Shown in pieces: positions 52,948 to 64,000 of a DNA stretch of 64,000 bases (position 1 is its first letter; each line of letters begins with the position of its first letter). The notes below the pieces were generated by a model. The model saw only the letters and a list, made by a program, of their open reading frames with translations, was not told where the DNA came from and ran no database searches. Both the position numbers and the translations under genes were made by a program. Origin of the DNA: Lingula anatina (lineage: Eukaryota > Brachiopoda > Lingulata > Lingulida > Lingulidae). The stretch covers positions 14,401 through 78,400 of the forward strand of contig NW_019774992.1 in NCBI RefSeq assembly GCF_001039355.2, read 5' to 3'.

Positions 52948-55269
52948 ATGGCCGAGGCGCTGGCAGCAGCATTCACGGATAATCTCTTGACATGTAGCAT
53001 CTGTCTGGGAGAGTATGAGGACCCCCGTGTGCTACCTTGCTACCATACATTTTGCTATGGTTGTTTATGTAACCATGCTACGCAGGCTGTATCTAGGGAC
53101 GGGACATTTTTGTGCCCCCTTTGTAGAGAAGTGATAAAATTCCCAAGGGAAGGACTTGTGAAACTGAAAAAAGATTTCCGTATTCAGAAAGCAAAAGAAC
53201 TTCTCAGACAACGACAGCAGCATGAAGTCCCATCTCAAATCAAAGGCACTGATGTGTACCGAGTGACGCAAGCCATTGCACGAATGATCAGCAAATGTGA
53301 GAAGCATCCTACAAATGAATTGAAATACTACTGTGAAGACGATGATACAGTTGTATGTGGTGACTGTATACCAAAAGAGCATTATAGACATGGTATTGTG
53401 CCCGTTGAGCTTGTGGCAAATAGCAATCGGAAAAAGATTAAAACTGTCCTTATGAAAACTGAAACAACACTGAAAATGTTTAAAGAAGCAGTTGCCAAGG
53501 ACAGAACCAATGAATTGGAGGGGGTCAACACGGAAGATACCATCAACAAAATTAAAGAGCAGGCTCTATCTATCCAAAGACTGGTTCAGGAGAGAGCGCA
53601 AAAATTGATTTCAGAAGTAAGTTTTGCTTGTGATATCAGTAAAAAGCAGAAAGAGGCAAAAAAGGACAATCTTGAACTCAACCATGCCTCCTTACTAAGT
53701 GCCTGCAGATTTGCCCAGGAACTTATAACACATGGTTCTGATTCTGACATCATGCTTCACACTAAGGCTCTGACCGAGAGACTGACAGCCATGGAGAAAA
53801 TGCCAGTACCAACTCCAGACACACCAGTACAGATATCCTACAGACCCGGTAAGATATCTACTGTTGGGCTGGAAGCCATGTTGGGAGAGGTGATAACACA
53901 GTCATACACTCCAGTCGCTGATGATGAAACAATTCCTAAATCACCAACGCACTCTTCCTGGCGTGAAGACATGTTAGGACAGATGTTAGGACAGTCAAAA
54001 CCTTCAATCGCTGATGAGGAAACAATTCCTAAATCACCAACGCACTCTTCCGGACGTGGAGCCATGTTGGGACAGGCGATAGTACAGTCAAAACTTCCTA
54101 CCACTGAAGAGGAAACAATTCCAAAATCAGCAATCCATTTTTCTGGACGTGAATCCGGGTTAGAAGAGGTGATAAAACAGTCAAATCCTCCAATCGCTGA
54201 AGAGGAAACAATTCCTAAATCACCAACGCACTCTCCCGGACATGAAGCCATGTTAGGACAGGTGTTAGGACAGTCAAACCCTCCAATCGCTGAAGAGGAA
54301 ACAATTCCAAAATCAGCAGCACACTCTCCCGGGCGTGAAGCCGTGTTAGGACAGGCGATAGTACATTTACAGCGTCTTAGGCCTCCTAGATTAGGTGTAA
54401 TGAACTTTTTACATACTCTGCTGAATCCAAAATCAACATCACCTTCTCCTCTATTTTTAGAGAAGGCAAAATGTGTGCATTCCTTCAAAGCAAGGATGAA
54501 AGATGACAAAAGTGACACGTTGATAACTGGGCTGGCCATATCTAAGCAACACGTGATTACTGTGCATGGAAAAAATTATGTTAGTAAAGAAGGTAATAAC
54601 AAAACAAAAGTATTCACACATGCAGGAGAATTCAAATTTGACATCACACTAAATCATGCATTTGATGTGGCTGTGTCACAGACTGGTCACCTGTTCATAA
54701 CATCACGGGGTGACAAATGTGTAGAAGTTTACTCCACTAGAGGTCAGCATGTGACAACCATGGGTCGCGGTAAACTCGAGGGTCCACGTGGTATCACAAT
54801 CAACAGACAAGGCCATGTGATGGTTTGTGACAAAACAAAGGCATCCATATTCACATTCCATGCAGAAAGTGGGCATATCCTGAACATTATTCCATTGAAT
54901 GTTCAACACCCCTTGTACGTAACAGTGAACAAGGTGGATGATAACATTGTGATATCAGACTATGGCAGTGACTGTGTACGTGTGCTGTCACCTACTGGCG
55001 GTCAGCTGTACCAGTATGGCACACGAGGCAGTGGTGATGGTCAGCTGTGTGGACCAGGTGGAGTGTGCACTGACAGCTATGGCCACATCTTCATTGCTGA
55101 CTATTGGAACCGTAGGATAGTGGCACTGAGTCCACAAGGACAGTTGATCAGATACATTGCCACTGCCGATGATGGGTTGGAGCATCCCACAGCATTAGTT
55201 GTTAACCCTGCTGGGCAGCTGGTGGTAGCAAGTGGGGGCAAAGTTACGACTTTTCAGTACTTACAATAA
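52948..55269 (+). CDS. TRIM-type E3 ligase: RING, B-box 2, coiled coil, 31-aa repeats, NHL propeller (gene 2)
   Basis: Single exon, 773 residues, a close paralogue of gene 1. RING (C16, C19, C31, H33, C36, C39, C56, C59) and B-box 2 (CEKHPTNELKYYCEDDDTVV, then C and H ligands) are intact. The linker is expanded to five to six units of a 31-residue repeat between about residues 308 and 480. The consensus is EAMLGQ..GQS.PPIAEEETIPKS followed by P.HSPGR. The NHL-type propeller (about 500-773) is preserved, with GPRGITINRQGHVMVCDK and YGHIFIADYWNRRIVALSPQ. The repeats probably make the spacer between the ligase and the propeller longer and acidic. No broken residues seen. Confidence 0.92.
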   Translation: MAEALAAAFTDNLLTCSICLGEYEDPRVLPCYHTFCYGCLCNHATQAVSRDGTFLCPLCREVIKFPREGLVKLKKDFRIQKAKELLRQRQQHEVPSQIKGTDVYRVTQAIARMISKCEKHPTNELKYYCEDDDTVVCGDCIPKEHYRHGIVPVELVANSNRKKIKTVLMKTETTLKMFKEAVAKDRTNELEGVNTEDTINKIKEQALSIQRLVQERAQKLISEVSFACDISKKQKEAKKDNLELNHASLLSACRFAQELITHGSDSDIMLHTKALTERLTAMEKMPVPTPDTPVQISYRPGKISTVGLEAMLGEVITQSYTPVADDETIPKSPTHSSWREDMLGQMLGQSKPSIADEETIPKSPTHSSGRGAMLGQAIVQSKLPTTEEETIPKSAIHFSGRESGLEEVIKQSNPPIAEEETIPKSPTHSPGHEAMLGQVLGQSNPPIAEEETIPKSAAHSPGREAVLGQAIVHLQRLRPPRLGVMNFLHTLLNPKSTSPSPLFLEKAKCVHSFKARMKDDKSDTLITGLAISKQHVITVHGKNYVSKEGNNKTKVFTHAGEFKFDITLNHAFDVAVSQTGHLFITSRGDKCVEVYSTRGQHVTTMGRGKLEGPRGITINRQGHVMVCDKTKASIFTFHAESGHILNIIPLNVQHPLYVTVNKVDDNIVISDYGSDCVRVLSPTGGQLYQYGTRGSGDGQLCGPGGVCTDSYGHIFIADYWNRRIVALSPQGQLIRYIATADDGLEHPTALVVNPAGQLVVASGGKVTTFQYLQ
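53871..54365 (+). repeat. 93-bp coding tandem repeat in TRIM gene 2
   Basis: Head-to-tail units encoding 31 residues each, about 5.3 units, one of them shortened. Gene 1 has about 1.5 units. Differences between units are mostly single substitutions, as expected of recent slippage or unequal exchange. Confidence 0.85.
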
Positions 55270-55623
55270 ATATACTGCTCACATATTGTAATGATCTTTG
55301 AAGTGACCTTTATGACATAGTATCTAAGCAGTAGCTGAGAAACCTGCTGAAAAACAAAAATGTTACTTTTCACAATGTACAACGTTTTATACGATGTAAA
55401 TGGACATATTTTATACTGGCTGAAGAATGGCATTTCACGGTGTACATGTACACTGTAATATACTAGTAAATAATGTTCAAGCCTCATTCTCATAGCATAT
55501 GCTTTGCTGACCTGTAGTGTCTTAAAAGGAGACATGGTTTGAAGTATATTTAATAGAAATGGCAAATGATAACTTCAAATGCTAGATTATTTCCGTACTT
55601 GTAGATAACATTCAATGCCCCCA

Positions 55624-55627
<4 letters not shown>

Positions 55628-55667
<40 letters not shown>
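55628..55667. repeat. (GA)n microsatellite
   Basis: About 40 bp of AG/GA in the 3' flank of TRIM gene 2. A shorter counterpart is at 57403-57438. Confidence 0.9.
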
Positions 55668-55669
<2 letters not shown>

Positions 55670-55845
55670 TCATCATTATAACCGTCTCGCTGTTGTAACA
55701 AATGAAAAGTCAATGAATCAACTATGATCTTGTGATATACTGTTCATTTCTATAAAAATTTAAAGTACACCTTGGTCTTGTTTTCTTTTTCACGTTCTTT
55801 TAAGTCATTTTGAGGTTAAATTGTTAATTAATGATTACCATGGTN

Positions 55846-57045
55846 GGACAGGCGATAGTACAGTCAAAACTTCCTACCACTGAAGAGGAAACAATTCCAA
55901 AATCAGCAATCCATTTTTCTGGACGTGAATCCGGGTTAGAAGAGGTGATAAAACAGTCAAATTCTCCAATCGCTGAAGAGGAAACAATTCCTAAATCACC
56001 AACGCACTCTCCCGGACATGAAGCCATGTTAGGACAGGTGTTAGGACAGTCAAACCCTCCAATCGCTGAAGAGGAAACAATTCCAAAATCAGCAGCACAC
56101 TCTCCCGGGCGTGAAGCCGTGTTAGGACAGGCGATAGTACATTTACAGCGTCTTAGGCCTCCTAGATTAGGTGTAATGAACTTTTTACATACTCTGCTGA
56201 ATCCAAAATCAACATCACCTTCTCCTCTATTTTTAGAGAAGGCAAAATGTGTGCATTCCTTCAAAGCAAGGATGAAAGATGACAAAAGTGACACGTTGAT
56301 AACTGGGCTGGCCATATCTAAGCAACACGTGATTACTGTGCATGGAAAAAATTATGTTAGTAAAGAAGGTAATAACAAAACAAAAGTATTCACACATGCA
56401 GGAGAATTCAAATTTGACATAACACTAAATCATGCATTTGATGTGGCTGTGTCACAGACTGGTCACCTGTTCATAACATCACGGGGTGACAAATGTGTAG
56501 AAGTTTACTCCACTAGAGGTCAGCATGTGACAACCATGGGTCGCGGTAAACTCGAGGGTCCACGTGGTATCACAATCAACAGACAAGGCCATGTGATGGT
56601 GTGTGACAAAACAAAAGAATCCGTCTTCACATTCCATGCAGATAGTGGACATATCCTGAACATTATTCCATTGAATGTTCAGCACCCCCTGTACATAACA
56701 GTGAACAGGGTGGATGATAATATTGTGATATCAGACTATGGCAGTGACTGTGTACGTGTGCTGTCACCTACTGGTGGTCAGCTGTACCAGTATGGCACAC
56801 GAGGCAGTGGTGATGGTCAGATGTGTGGACCAGGTGGAGTGTGCACTGACAGCTATGGTCACATCTTCATTGCTGACTATTGGAACCGTAGGGTAGTGGC
56901 ACTGAGTCCACAAGGACAGTTGATCAGATACATTGCCACTGCCGAGGATGGGTTGGAGCATCCCACAGCATTAGTTGTTAACCCTGCTGGGCAGCTGGTG
57001 GTAGCAAGTGGGGGCAAAGTTACGACTTTTCAGTACTTACAATAA
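55846..57045 (+). pseudogene. TRIM-NHL gene, 3' part only (5'-truncated at N)
   Basis: Open from the N to TAA at 57043-57045, about 400 residues. It holds four linker repeats and a complete NHL-type propeller, but no RING, B-box or coiled coil. It aligns end to end with TRIM gene 2 from its third linker repeat onwards. The missing 5' part begins at an artificial gap, so this is more likely an allele or assembly duplicate than a truncated gene. Confidence 0.75.
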
Positions 57046-57399
57046 ATATACTGCTCACATATTGTAATGATCTTTGAAGTGACCTTTATGACATAGTATC
57101 TAAGCAGTAGCTGAGAAACCTGCTGAAAAACAAAAATGTTACTTTTCACAATGTACAACGTTTTAAAAGATGTAAATGTACATATTTTATACTGGCTGAA
57201 GAATGGCATTTCACGGTGTACATGTACACTGTAATATACTAGTAAATAATGTTCAAGCCTCATTCTCATAGCATATGCTTTGCTGACCTGTAGTGTCTTA
57301 AAAGGAGACATGGTTTGAAGTATATTTAATAGAAATGGCAAATGATAACTTCAAATGCTAGATTATTTCCGTACTTGTAGATCACATTCAATGTCCCCA

Positions 57400-57402
<3 letters not shown>

Positions 57403-57438
<36 letters not shown>
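57403..57438. repeat. (GA)n microsatellite
   Basis: Shorter counterpart of the run at 55628, at the homologous place; the length difference is typical of alleles. Confidence 0.9.
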
Positions 57439-57441
<3 letters not shown>

Positions 57442-59790
57442 TCATCAATATAACCGTCTCGCTGTTGTAACAAATGAAAAGTCAATGAATCAACTATGAT
57501 TTTGTGATATACTGTTCATTTCTATAAAAATTTAAAGTACACTTTGGTCTTGTTTTTTTTTTCACGTTCTTTTAAGTTATTTTGAGGTTAAATTGTTAAT
57601 TAATGATTACCATGGTTCTGGGCAGCCATAGATATATACCTTTGACTTCTAGGTTATATCATATACTGCCCCTTATAAGGATAAATCAATTGTTCGAACT
57701 TTATAGCCATTTGGTTAGATTTTGAATGTCTCGTTTTTCATGAACAAAGCCTAAAAAAAATTAATTTTAATATTAATTAAAATTATTTCAATGTACTAAA
57801 ATGTAAAAATGAAAATTATGTATTCAAACTTAAAAACGCATACGTACAGAGGGTGGGTGGGTCAGTGACGCCGCAGTCGGTAGCGTGCATGGGCGCAGTC
57901 GGTAGCGTGTATGGATGCAAGAAAACAATCCAAAGCGTCACCAGTTGGAATCCCGGGCAGATGATGCACGTCATTCCATAGGGCAGTCTCATGGGGTGGA
58001 AACGCGCAACTTACATGATTATGGCGAGCCTAACCGTCAGCTACGGGCATTGGTTGGTAACCTTGACACCAATTAGTGCTTGACCACTCATTGTTACGTC
58101 ATTATCCATGGTAACTTCCTTCCGGGTAAACAACTATGACTAGTTGGCGTTTGACAATCACAAATCCGTAGTGTCCCATGTGGGATTAGAAAATGGTAAA
58201 ATTTTTATTAAATATTTTAATTGATTGATTTTCACTTTTTTAAATCTTCCATTTCAACATATTTTATCCCCATGGGATATTTATACTTATTTTATGTACA
58301 TAATTATATATTATTTTATCTCTTACTTGGTTTGATTATTAACGAAAATGTTTGCATTGATATCAGCCGCTGAACACATAATTGGCAAATCATTTATTTA
58401 TCGTTTTATTACTGGATAGACTTTTGAAAACTTCCCACTGTTATATAATGGGTAATTTTCATTTCAATACTTGTAAATGTAGTATTATGATGTACCTAAG
58501 TATATATGACAATTTATTTTTATTACATTGATTCAATGCTATTTCCAATATATAATTTTATACTACATGTAATAGAGAACAGAACATAAATAAATCTCAA
58601 TGTGCAAAAATTGGCTTGGCAAGGTGCATTATATTTTGAAATTACAGATGTGAACAGAACTTTATGAACTCTAACTTTATCCTTACAATTACGATGTAAT
58701 ACATAAAGTATTAAAAATAAGAGGTTACATTAGAAAAAAATAAAGTAAACTACACTATACTTTTATACGACTAATAACAATTAGTATGTGAATGCCATCA
58801 ATGATGAAGAGAAATGGACACAAATTCTTTGACTGAAAGGTATAATGATTTTTATAGGAAACCAGCCAGCATCAGCGACACCCAGTCCTCACTGGAATTA
58901 TTTTTGATGAAAGTAATCATAAAAGGACCAAGACTTGACATCCCTTATGAACATATTCAGCATAATTTATTGCAAGTGTAGATGAAAAACAGTGGGTAAA
59001 TCATAACCACCAGCCAATGTCAAATCAATAAAAAGTATGGTGGTAATTTTATAACACAAGCAGTGTAGTAGAAGATACAAGTCTGCAAATGCTAGCCTTT
59101 GTCAGGGATGAGATTTTGCCATATATTGACAAATTTGCGTAAGCTTAAAAATTAAAACAAATTATATGTTAATGATATGAATAAAAAAGAAAAAATGGTA
59201 ATTAACGAAATGAAAAAGCAATTTATTAGATACCGTAGCCGACCACTGGAAAACTTTATGTAAGAACCAAAATGATTGTATTAAACTTATGGTTTATTGC
59301 ATCAGATATGCTGAGCAAGCACATCTATCACGTTTCTTTAATAAAAGGACCTCATTAGCATAAGTGAACAGTCCTAGTTGCCACACCCAGGAGAGTGTGG
59401 GTCAGTTAGGTGTGTGCTGCAGAGGAGTGCAGAAGTGCAGAAATGCAGTGGCATTATTTATGTATTTACCCAGTAGAAGAATAATGGTAAGATCTTTATG
59501 CCAATTTTGTACACAATGTATATTAACAGCATTTCTCTGTTTATATTATATAGTTTTATTAATTAATAACCAAGTTAATAATTGTATTTTCATAAACTCA
59601 GATGTTATGTGAGAAGTAAGTGGTGATACAAATAAGTGACAGTTGTATTTTCTTTGTTTTAGTTACACGGCTGTTTCAAGCTGAGGCTGTTTCAAATAAA
59701 GCTCATGTAAAAGGAATATGCCCGTTGTCATTTGCCTCGTTTTTCTGTGGCCCCTAAGAGCTACACTTTATAAAGCTCTGAAGTAATAAA
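57439..59790. other. Gene-poor AT-rich stretch
   Basis: Apart from the end of the TRIM duplicate and the SINE-like sequence at 57860-58080, I see no exons, no long frames with coding character and no clear repeats. Confidence 0.5.
57860..58080 (+). repeat. tRNA-derived SINE-like sequence
   Basis: GGGCGCAGTCGGTAGCGTG near 57889 resembles a Pol III A-box region, and it is duplicated (also at 57874, CCGCAGTCGGTAGCGTGCAT). CCAGTTGGAATCCCGGGC near 57940 resembles a B box (GGTTCGAATCCC with one change). A unique tail follows. It is locally GC-rich in contrast to its surroundings. Confidence 0.55.
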
Positions 59791-62634
59791 TCATAAATAA
59801 ACAGGCCACATTTCAGTACCGTGGGCTTCCCTTTTCTTATTCTTTGGTATTTCTTCCCCGAGTTCTTCATGGTGTGTAGATGCTCTGAAGAGTTTTCTGC
59901 AAGTGAGGGCGCATTGCATCATATTATTGTTGCAGCCGTAGTGATAAGCCGCCATATTTCGGTTACTTCCACCACAACCCCTTGGTAACGAGAACCAATT
60001 TTCAACTACATCTTGGCTCAATCTTTTTGGTATGATGTAGCAATATAGATATTCCTTTTGAAATTTTTCACTAGAAATATAGGTAAGTAGGTCTTTGAAG
60101 CCGGTCACACTAATTTGCAGGTCTTCCATGGTTTGGTACGTAACGGATCGCTTTTTCATTTCAGCTCTTGTGTAGTAATTAAGTTGTTTCGACATTTTTC
60201 CATTCCAAGAACCATATGCATGCTGTTGCAAGTTGAACAGATCTGGGGTCATTTGGGCTGGAAAGGGGCTCTGTGGAATTAAAGATGGCATAAATGATAA
60301 GTGACATGTTGTTGCACTGTTGTGTCATGACTGTATGTGCATTGTTATGTTGTTCCATTTCTTGTGATACCTCTGATGCAAGTGTCTGCGCTGCAAGTTT
60401 GACGCTCATTTTTGTGAAATTATTGATGAATGCATGACTGTGTTTTAGTTTTGTTACTTGAACTGGTCTGTCTCTGTCTCTCCGGCATGCTTGTATGAAG
60501 TGCTCCCAAACAATTGTTTTTCCAGAATGTGTCAGTAGGTGTGTATGTCTGTCAGAGGGACCACTGGAGTGTACATTGTTGGGTAGTTTTTTAATGAGAT
60601 GGGGTGAATCAGAAATAAAAAATAGTGGTTGATTGGTTATTCCATTTATGGTATGTCAAGTTACCAGTTGGGTCTATGCACTTGAATTAATTCTCACGAT
60701 TCTTCTATTTTCAGTAGCGCCAGCGCAGATAGAAGAGTTGTAAATCTGAAGATAAAGAAGTTTATCCCCTTTCCAGAAAAGATGATTGATGGTGGTACCT
60801 GTCATGGTGTTGGAGATGAAGTAAGCCACAGGACATGAAAATTTAGTGAATAATGATATGAAAAAGAATTGGGTGCAGTGATGAAGATGGGGGTGCTAGA
60901 TGAGAGTGATCTCTTACGTCTGCTGTGTTCAAGTCTATAAACCCTACCAGCTCATTAGTTTTTGCAGACCAGACGAGTCCCTCTTTAATTTTAACGTCAA
61001 TCATCGCCAGTGCACCCACTTGGTCTACTACTGAAAGATTTAGTTTTTGTAATAGTGCCACCCTGATTCTGTCATGTTGAAGTGTCGAAAATCGTGTAGT
61101 GTTCTGCTGCTTGGTAGTCTTATGTACGCTGATTTGCGCATTTGTTCATATTGTGTTTTGGAGTGATCGTTTGCCAGGAAGTATTTTATGATTGGAGGAT
61201 GCCTTCTCATTTGTTGGGAATTTTGTAGTGATTGCTTTTTGTTGGTCTTGTAGTAAAATTTCCAAAAAGACATCCTCTGGTTTCCTTGTATGCTGTTCTT
61301 TTATGTGAGTAAGTATGGTCGATTTACACCTAAAATGTTTGTGTGTACAGTCATCCCATTTACAAATGTATTTTTTCTCAACGGGTGGGATTTTTGATGG
61401 AAAGAGAACTTTATGCAGGCGATGAGAAAGTTCGGGTTTTGTACAAAAGGCGTAGTTTTTGAAATCGGAAGGTTCATGATTTAAATTTCTGTGGACGTTA
61501 TGTAATGATGATATTAATGATTCGCGAGGCTTCCTGCCTTCATCTTTTGGCAAATAAATGTTATGACATTTATTAGCATGGATTTGCTTTGCACTGATGT
61601 TAACATTGGCTAGTGGTCCTAACTTACTCATCTACCCCACATCTTTTTGCTATTAAATATGAATATTTGTCATAAGGGAGGCCAGGACATGGTTGAGTCC
61701 AGTCAAGTTTTGTAAGTATTTCAATCAGGTGTTGGGTATCACTGATACAAGCAGGTATTTCTTCTAAAAAAGGCTGGCATCTCCAGGTTTTTGTGGTTTG
61801 AATGTATTGTCCATTCCCTTTATCATGGCGATGGCTCTTTCTGCACAGAATGGGTGGATTCAATCTTGCTATGTAAAGATTTTTCACATTGGAAATTTCA
61901 TAAAAGGTCCATTCTGGAAATTTAGTCTTGACAGTTTCTTTTAGGGTTGTATTATCCATTTGCTGATCCATTGCTTATCTCTCTGTGCTTGCATGTTTTT
62001 ATTTGCATTTTGTACATAAGAAAGTTTAGATTTTTGATTTTTGATGGAAAGAGAACTTTTATTAAGACGATGGGAAAGTTCGGCTTTTGTACAATAGGCA
62101 TAGTTTTTAAAATCGGCATATTCATGAGTTAAATTTCTTTTGATGTTAAGTAAAGGTGATATTAATGATTTGCAAGGCTTACACATTTCTTCATCCTTTG
62201 GGTAATAAATATTTAGGCATTTACTGGAATGTATTTGTTTTGTAGTGCTGTTAACATTGGCTAGTGGTCCTGACTTACCCATTATTTTATCATCTTCACA
62301 TCTTTTTGCTATTAAATCTGAATATGTGTCATAAGGGAGGCCAGGACATGGTTGAGTCCAGTCAAGTTTTGTAAGTATTTCAATCAGGTGTTGGGTATCA
62401 CTGATGCAAGCAGGTATTTCTCCTAAAAATCCGGCTTTTCCAGGTTTTTGTTATTTGAATGTATTGTCCATTCCCTTTTCTCCTTGATGGCTATGCCTTT
62501 TTCTGCGCAGAAAGTATGGTCTTGAGTAAATCTTGCTATGTAAAGGTTTTTTGAAATTTCATAAGAAGTCCTGGGAATTTGGTAGTGACTATTTCTTTTA
62601 GGGTTGTGTTATCCAGTTTGTGTTGCTGATCCAT
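59791..62634 (-). pseudogene. P-element/THAP9-type transposase, degenerate, N-terminal part duplicated
   Basis: Minus-strand fragments in order: a C2H2-like finger (KYICKWDDCTHKHF...HIKEQH, about 61375-61300), YIRLPSSRTLHDFRHFNM (about 61115-61070), the catalytic-type segment DVKIKEGLVWSAKTNELVGF (about 61000-60940), KFSCPVAYFISNTMTG (about 60840-60790), LFFISDSPHLIKKLPNN (about 60640-60590), TKMSVKLAAQTLASEV, and a C-terminal LSQDVVENWFSLPRGCGGSN (about 60025-59965). This order is that of P-element and THAP9-like transposases. In-frame stops near 60680-60640 and frameshifts at about 61055 and 61630 break it. The N-terminal part is present twice: 62634-61950 and 61971-61240. No intact enzyme can be made from it. 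Confidence 0.8.
61240..62634 (-). repeat. Direct duplication of the transposase N-terminal segment, about 0.68 kb per copy
   Basis: Both copies start with ATGGATCAGCA (62634 and 61971), share TLKE.V.TKFP and the block EIPACISDTQHLIEILTKLD, and continue into GPLANVN..TKQIH. The upstream copy has stops in its first third; the downstream copy has a frameshift before MSKLGPLANVN. Confidence 0.8.
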
Positions 62635-63234
62635 TGCTTTTCCGTTTTTACGTGTAACCTATAAAGTAATGAATAAAAGTAAATATATTTTTATAATTTA
62701 GGTATTACCTTTATAGGCTATCGTGAGTGAAAGGTAATAAAGACCTGGTACATGTAGCATGATAAAATATTCAAACTTAAAGTTAATCAATATTAATCAA
62801 GATCATAAAAACAGAATCTAATACCGTATCTTACATTGAAAGGGAGACATTTATGTAGATTTTACATTTATATATATTTGAGCATTCCACATGTTAACAA
62901 TAGTTTGTTGTTTTTTATTTTAATAAAGGGATAATACATATTGTTATTTATGATTTCAGGGGGACATAAGGAAATGGACGCCTGGTATCAAATTGAAAGA
63001 CATGGGCAACATGCAGATGGCATGGCATTTCTATGAGACACAATATACATCACACGTTGGATAAGACCAAAACCTGCTTGACATGTACATGTGTTTTCCT
63101 CATGCTCTCACAATAACTGCACAAGGACATTGAAGGTTCCATGTATTGGCCAAAAAGAACCGTTCTTATCCCTTTAAACACACAAACTATTTTTTTGTTT
63201 TTCGTAATATTGGCTGTCGATCTGTTTTTTGAAC

Positions 63235-63460
63235 TATTTCTTTTCTTGAATTGTGACAAATTTCACAGAACCACTTTCCTTTAGGAATTGTTTCCTCCGT
63301 TTAGTTCACACATGAGTAATGGCACCAGCCATTGGGACAAAGCTTACCATCGCAAATAATCATTTTGTCTTCTGTGTCTTTTTCGCCACAACTGGATTGT
63401 CCAAGTTTTCGTCTATATGAGGATTCTGGGTTTTGGGCGATTGGCTCTTTTATTGAGGGC
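63235..63460 (-). pseudogene. PHD zinc-finger relic
   Basis: Minus-strand frame: SSCGEKDTEDKMIICDGKLC, then PNGWCHYSCVN, a TAA stop, then TEETIPKGKWFCEICHNSRK. The Cys4-His-Cys3 pattern of a PHD finger (histone-tail reader) is complete except for one in-frame stop (about 63303). It lies about 0.6 kb upstream of the transposase relic on the same strand, so it may be part of the same element or of another lost gene. Confidence 0.6.
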
Positions 63461-63489
63461 AGTATTATACATCTCAAGGAAATGCTTTC

Positions 63490-63512
63490 TTTCTTTTTTT
63501 TTTTTTTTTTTG
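63490..63512. repeat. Poly(T) run
   Basis: Short T-rich homopolymer upstream of the PHD relic. Confidence 0.7.
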
Positions 63513-64000
63513 TTTAACATTTTGTGGTTCTAGTAATGTATTTGCTTTTGAATTACAAAGATTGATGACAATTTTAGGAAGAACATGAATTTTGGATGTA
63601 ATATCAATTTGTTCGTTGTTTTGTCTTTGCTTAAGCATGTCAAAATACTTCAATCGTAACTGTTTGCATATGACAAGTTTTTTTTTACTGCAATTTGAAT
63701 TTACTTTTGTACAGGTCCAAAGTTTCTTTATTTATTTATTACTTTTGAAAATAAATGGATGTAAATAAAGAATACTTAACAAATTTGAGAAATTTTGAAC
63801 GTGTATTTCGACGTGTCTGTATGTGGAAAATGGTTGGGTAAAGGTACATCTTTGCCAAAAAATTTAATGAATTTATTATAACCCTTTTATAGCATTTTAA
63901 AAATGTTGTTTTAGCGCAAGTATCTTTCTATTCAACAGCCGCCTCATGGAAGAATATGTTTCTTTTCTGACCTGCATTATTGCCCATCCGGATACATAAA
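63513..64000. other. Unassigned right edge
   Basis: AT-rich; I see no exon, repeat or RNA gene. Confidence 0.4.

Larger units (their letters stand above)
54070..57616. repeat. 1.77-kb direct repeat across the N at 55845 (probable second haplotype)
   Basis: 54070-55844 recurs as 55846-57616, with scattered substitutions (for example KASIFTFHAES against KESVFTFHADS) and GA-microsatellite length differences. The copy begins in mid-codon exactly after the N, and both end at GATTACCATGGT. A few percent divergence at an artificial join fits two haplotypes placed in tandem. Confidence 0.8.

Noticed and set aside
53838-54539. Long antisense frame (233 codons) over TRIM gene 2
   Set aside because: It mirrors the sense-strand linker repeat, whose periodicity of 93 bp (a multiple of three) keeps the antisense frame open; no domain, no promoter.

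Overview
This window is metazoan nuclear DNA. Genes are split by GT-AG introns of about 0.1-1.2 kb. Protein families are animal-specific (a semaphorin-receptor ectodomain joined to a receptor tyrosine kinase, RING/B-box/NHL TRIM proteins, small secreted cysteine-rich proteins), and the intergenic DNA is AT-rich and full of MITEs, Tc1- and P-type transposon relics and microsatellites. A marine invertebrate (mollusc or other lophotrochozoan, hemichordate or amphioxus-like) fits best; the species cannot be fixed from sequence alone. Four single N bases (9681, 13547, 45478, 55845) mark assembly joins, and at least two of them sit between near-identical duplicated blocks.

Layout. 1-2869 (+): the last five exons of a MET-type receptor tyrosine kinase whose 5' part lies outside the window. 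3565-26330: three tandem units of about 4-6 kb, each carrying a four-coding-exon gene for a secreted 12-cysteine protein that resembles Diedel and ends in a degenerate EF-hand-like segment. Copies start at 5959, 17542 and 22862; the second has a frameshift that removes the C-terminus. About 7.8 kb of accessory DNA separates units 1 and 2. It holds an orphan kinase terminal exon, MITEs, a domesticated- or mobile-protein relic, and a Tc1/mariner relic split by a 1.7-kb inverted-repeat element. 27044-41573 (-): a complete 26-exon receptor gene, which I joined exon by exon into one uninterrupted 1611-residue frame. Its order is signal peptide, Sema, PSI, IPT, PSI, IPT, PSI, several IPT, one membrane segment, and a MET-type tyrosine kinase. 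That is a plexin-style ectodomain on a MET-style kinase. Its second PSI exon lies at the end of an 82-bp tandem array that repeats the splice acceptor and the start of the exon seven times.

42285-47660: MITEs, an unrecognised coding-like segment, and a 1578-bp exact direct repeat that straddles a single N and is probably an assembly artefact. 47667-57045: two intact single-exon TRIM-NHL genes and a third 5'-truncated copy that begins exactly at an N and is probably the other haplotype. Their linkers differ in the number of 31-residue repeats. 57046-64000: a tRNA-like SINE, a degenerate P-element/THAP9-type transposase on the minus strand with a duplicated N-terminal segment, and a PHD-finger relic upstream of it.

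The two kinase genes are convergent paralogues (equal exon lengths, the same AT microsatellite in the same intron) that bracket the Diedel-like cluster. Receptors, a putative secreted immune modulator family and TRIM genes all expand here by local duplication. This suggests an innate-immunity or signalling-rich, rapidly evolving locus; that functional link is inference.
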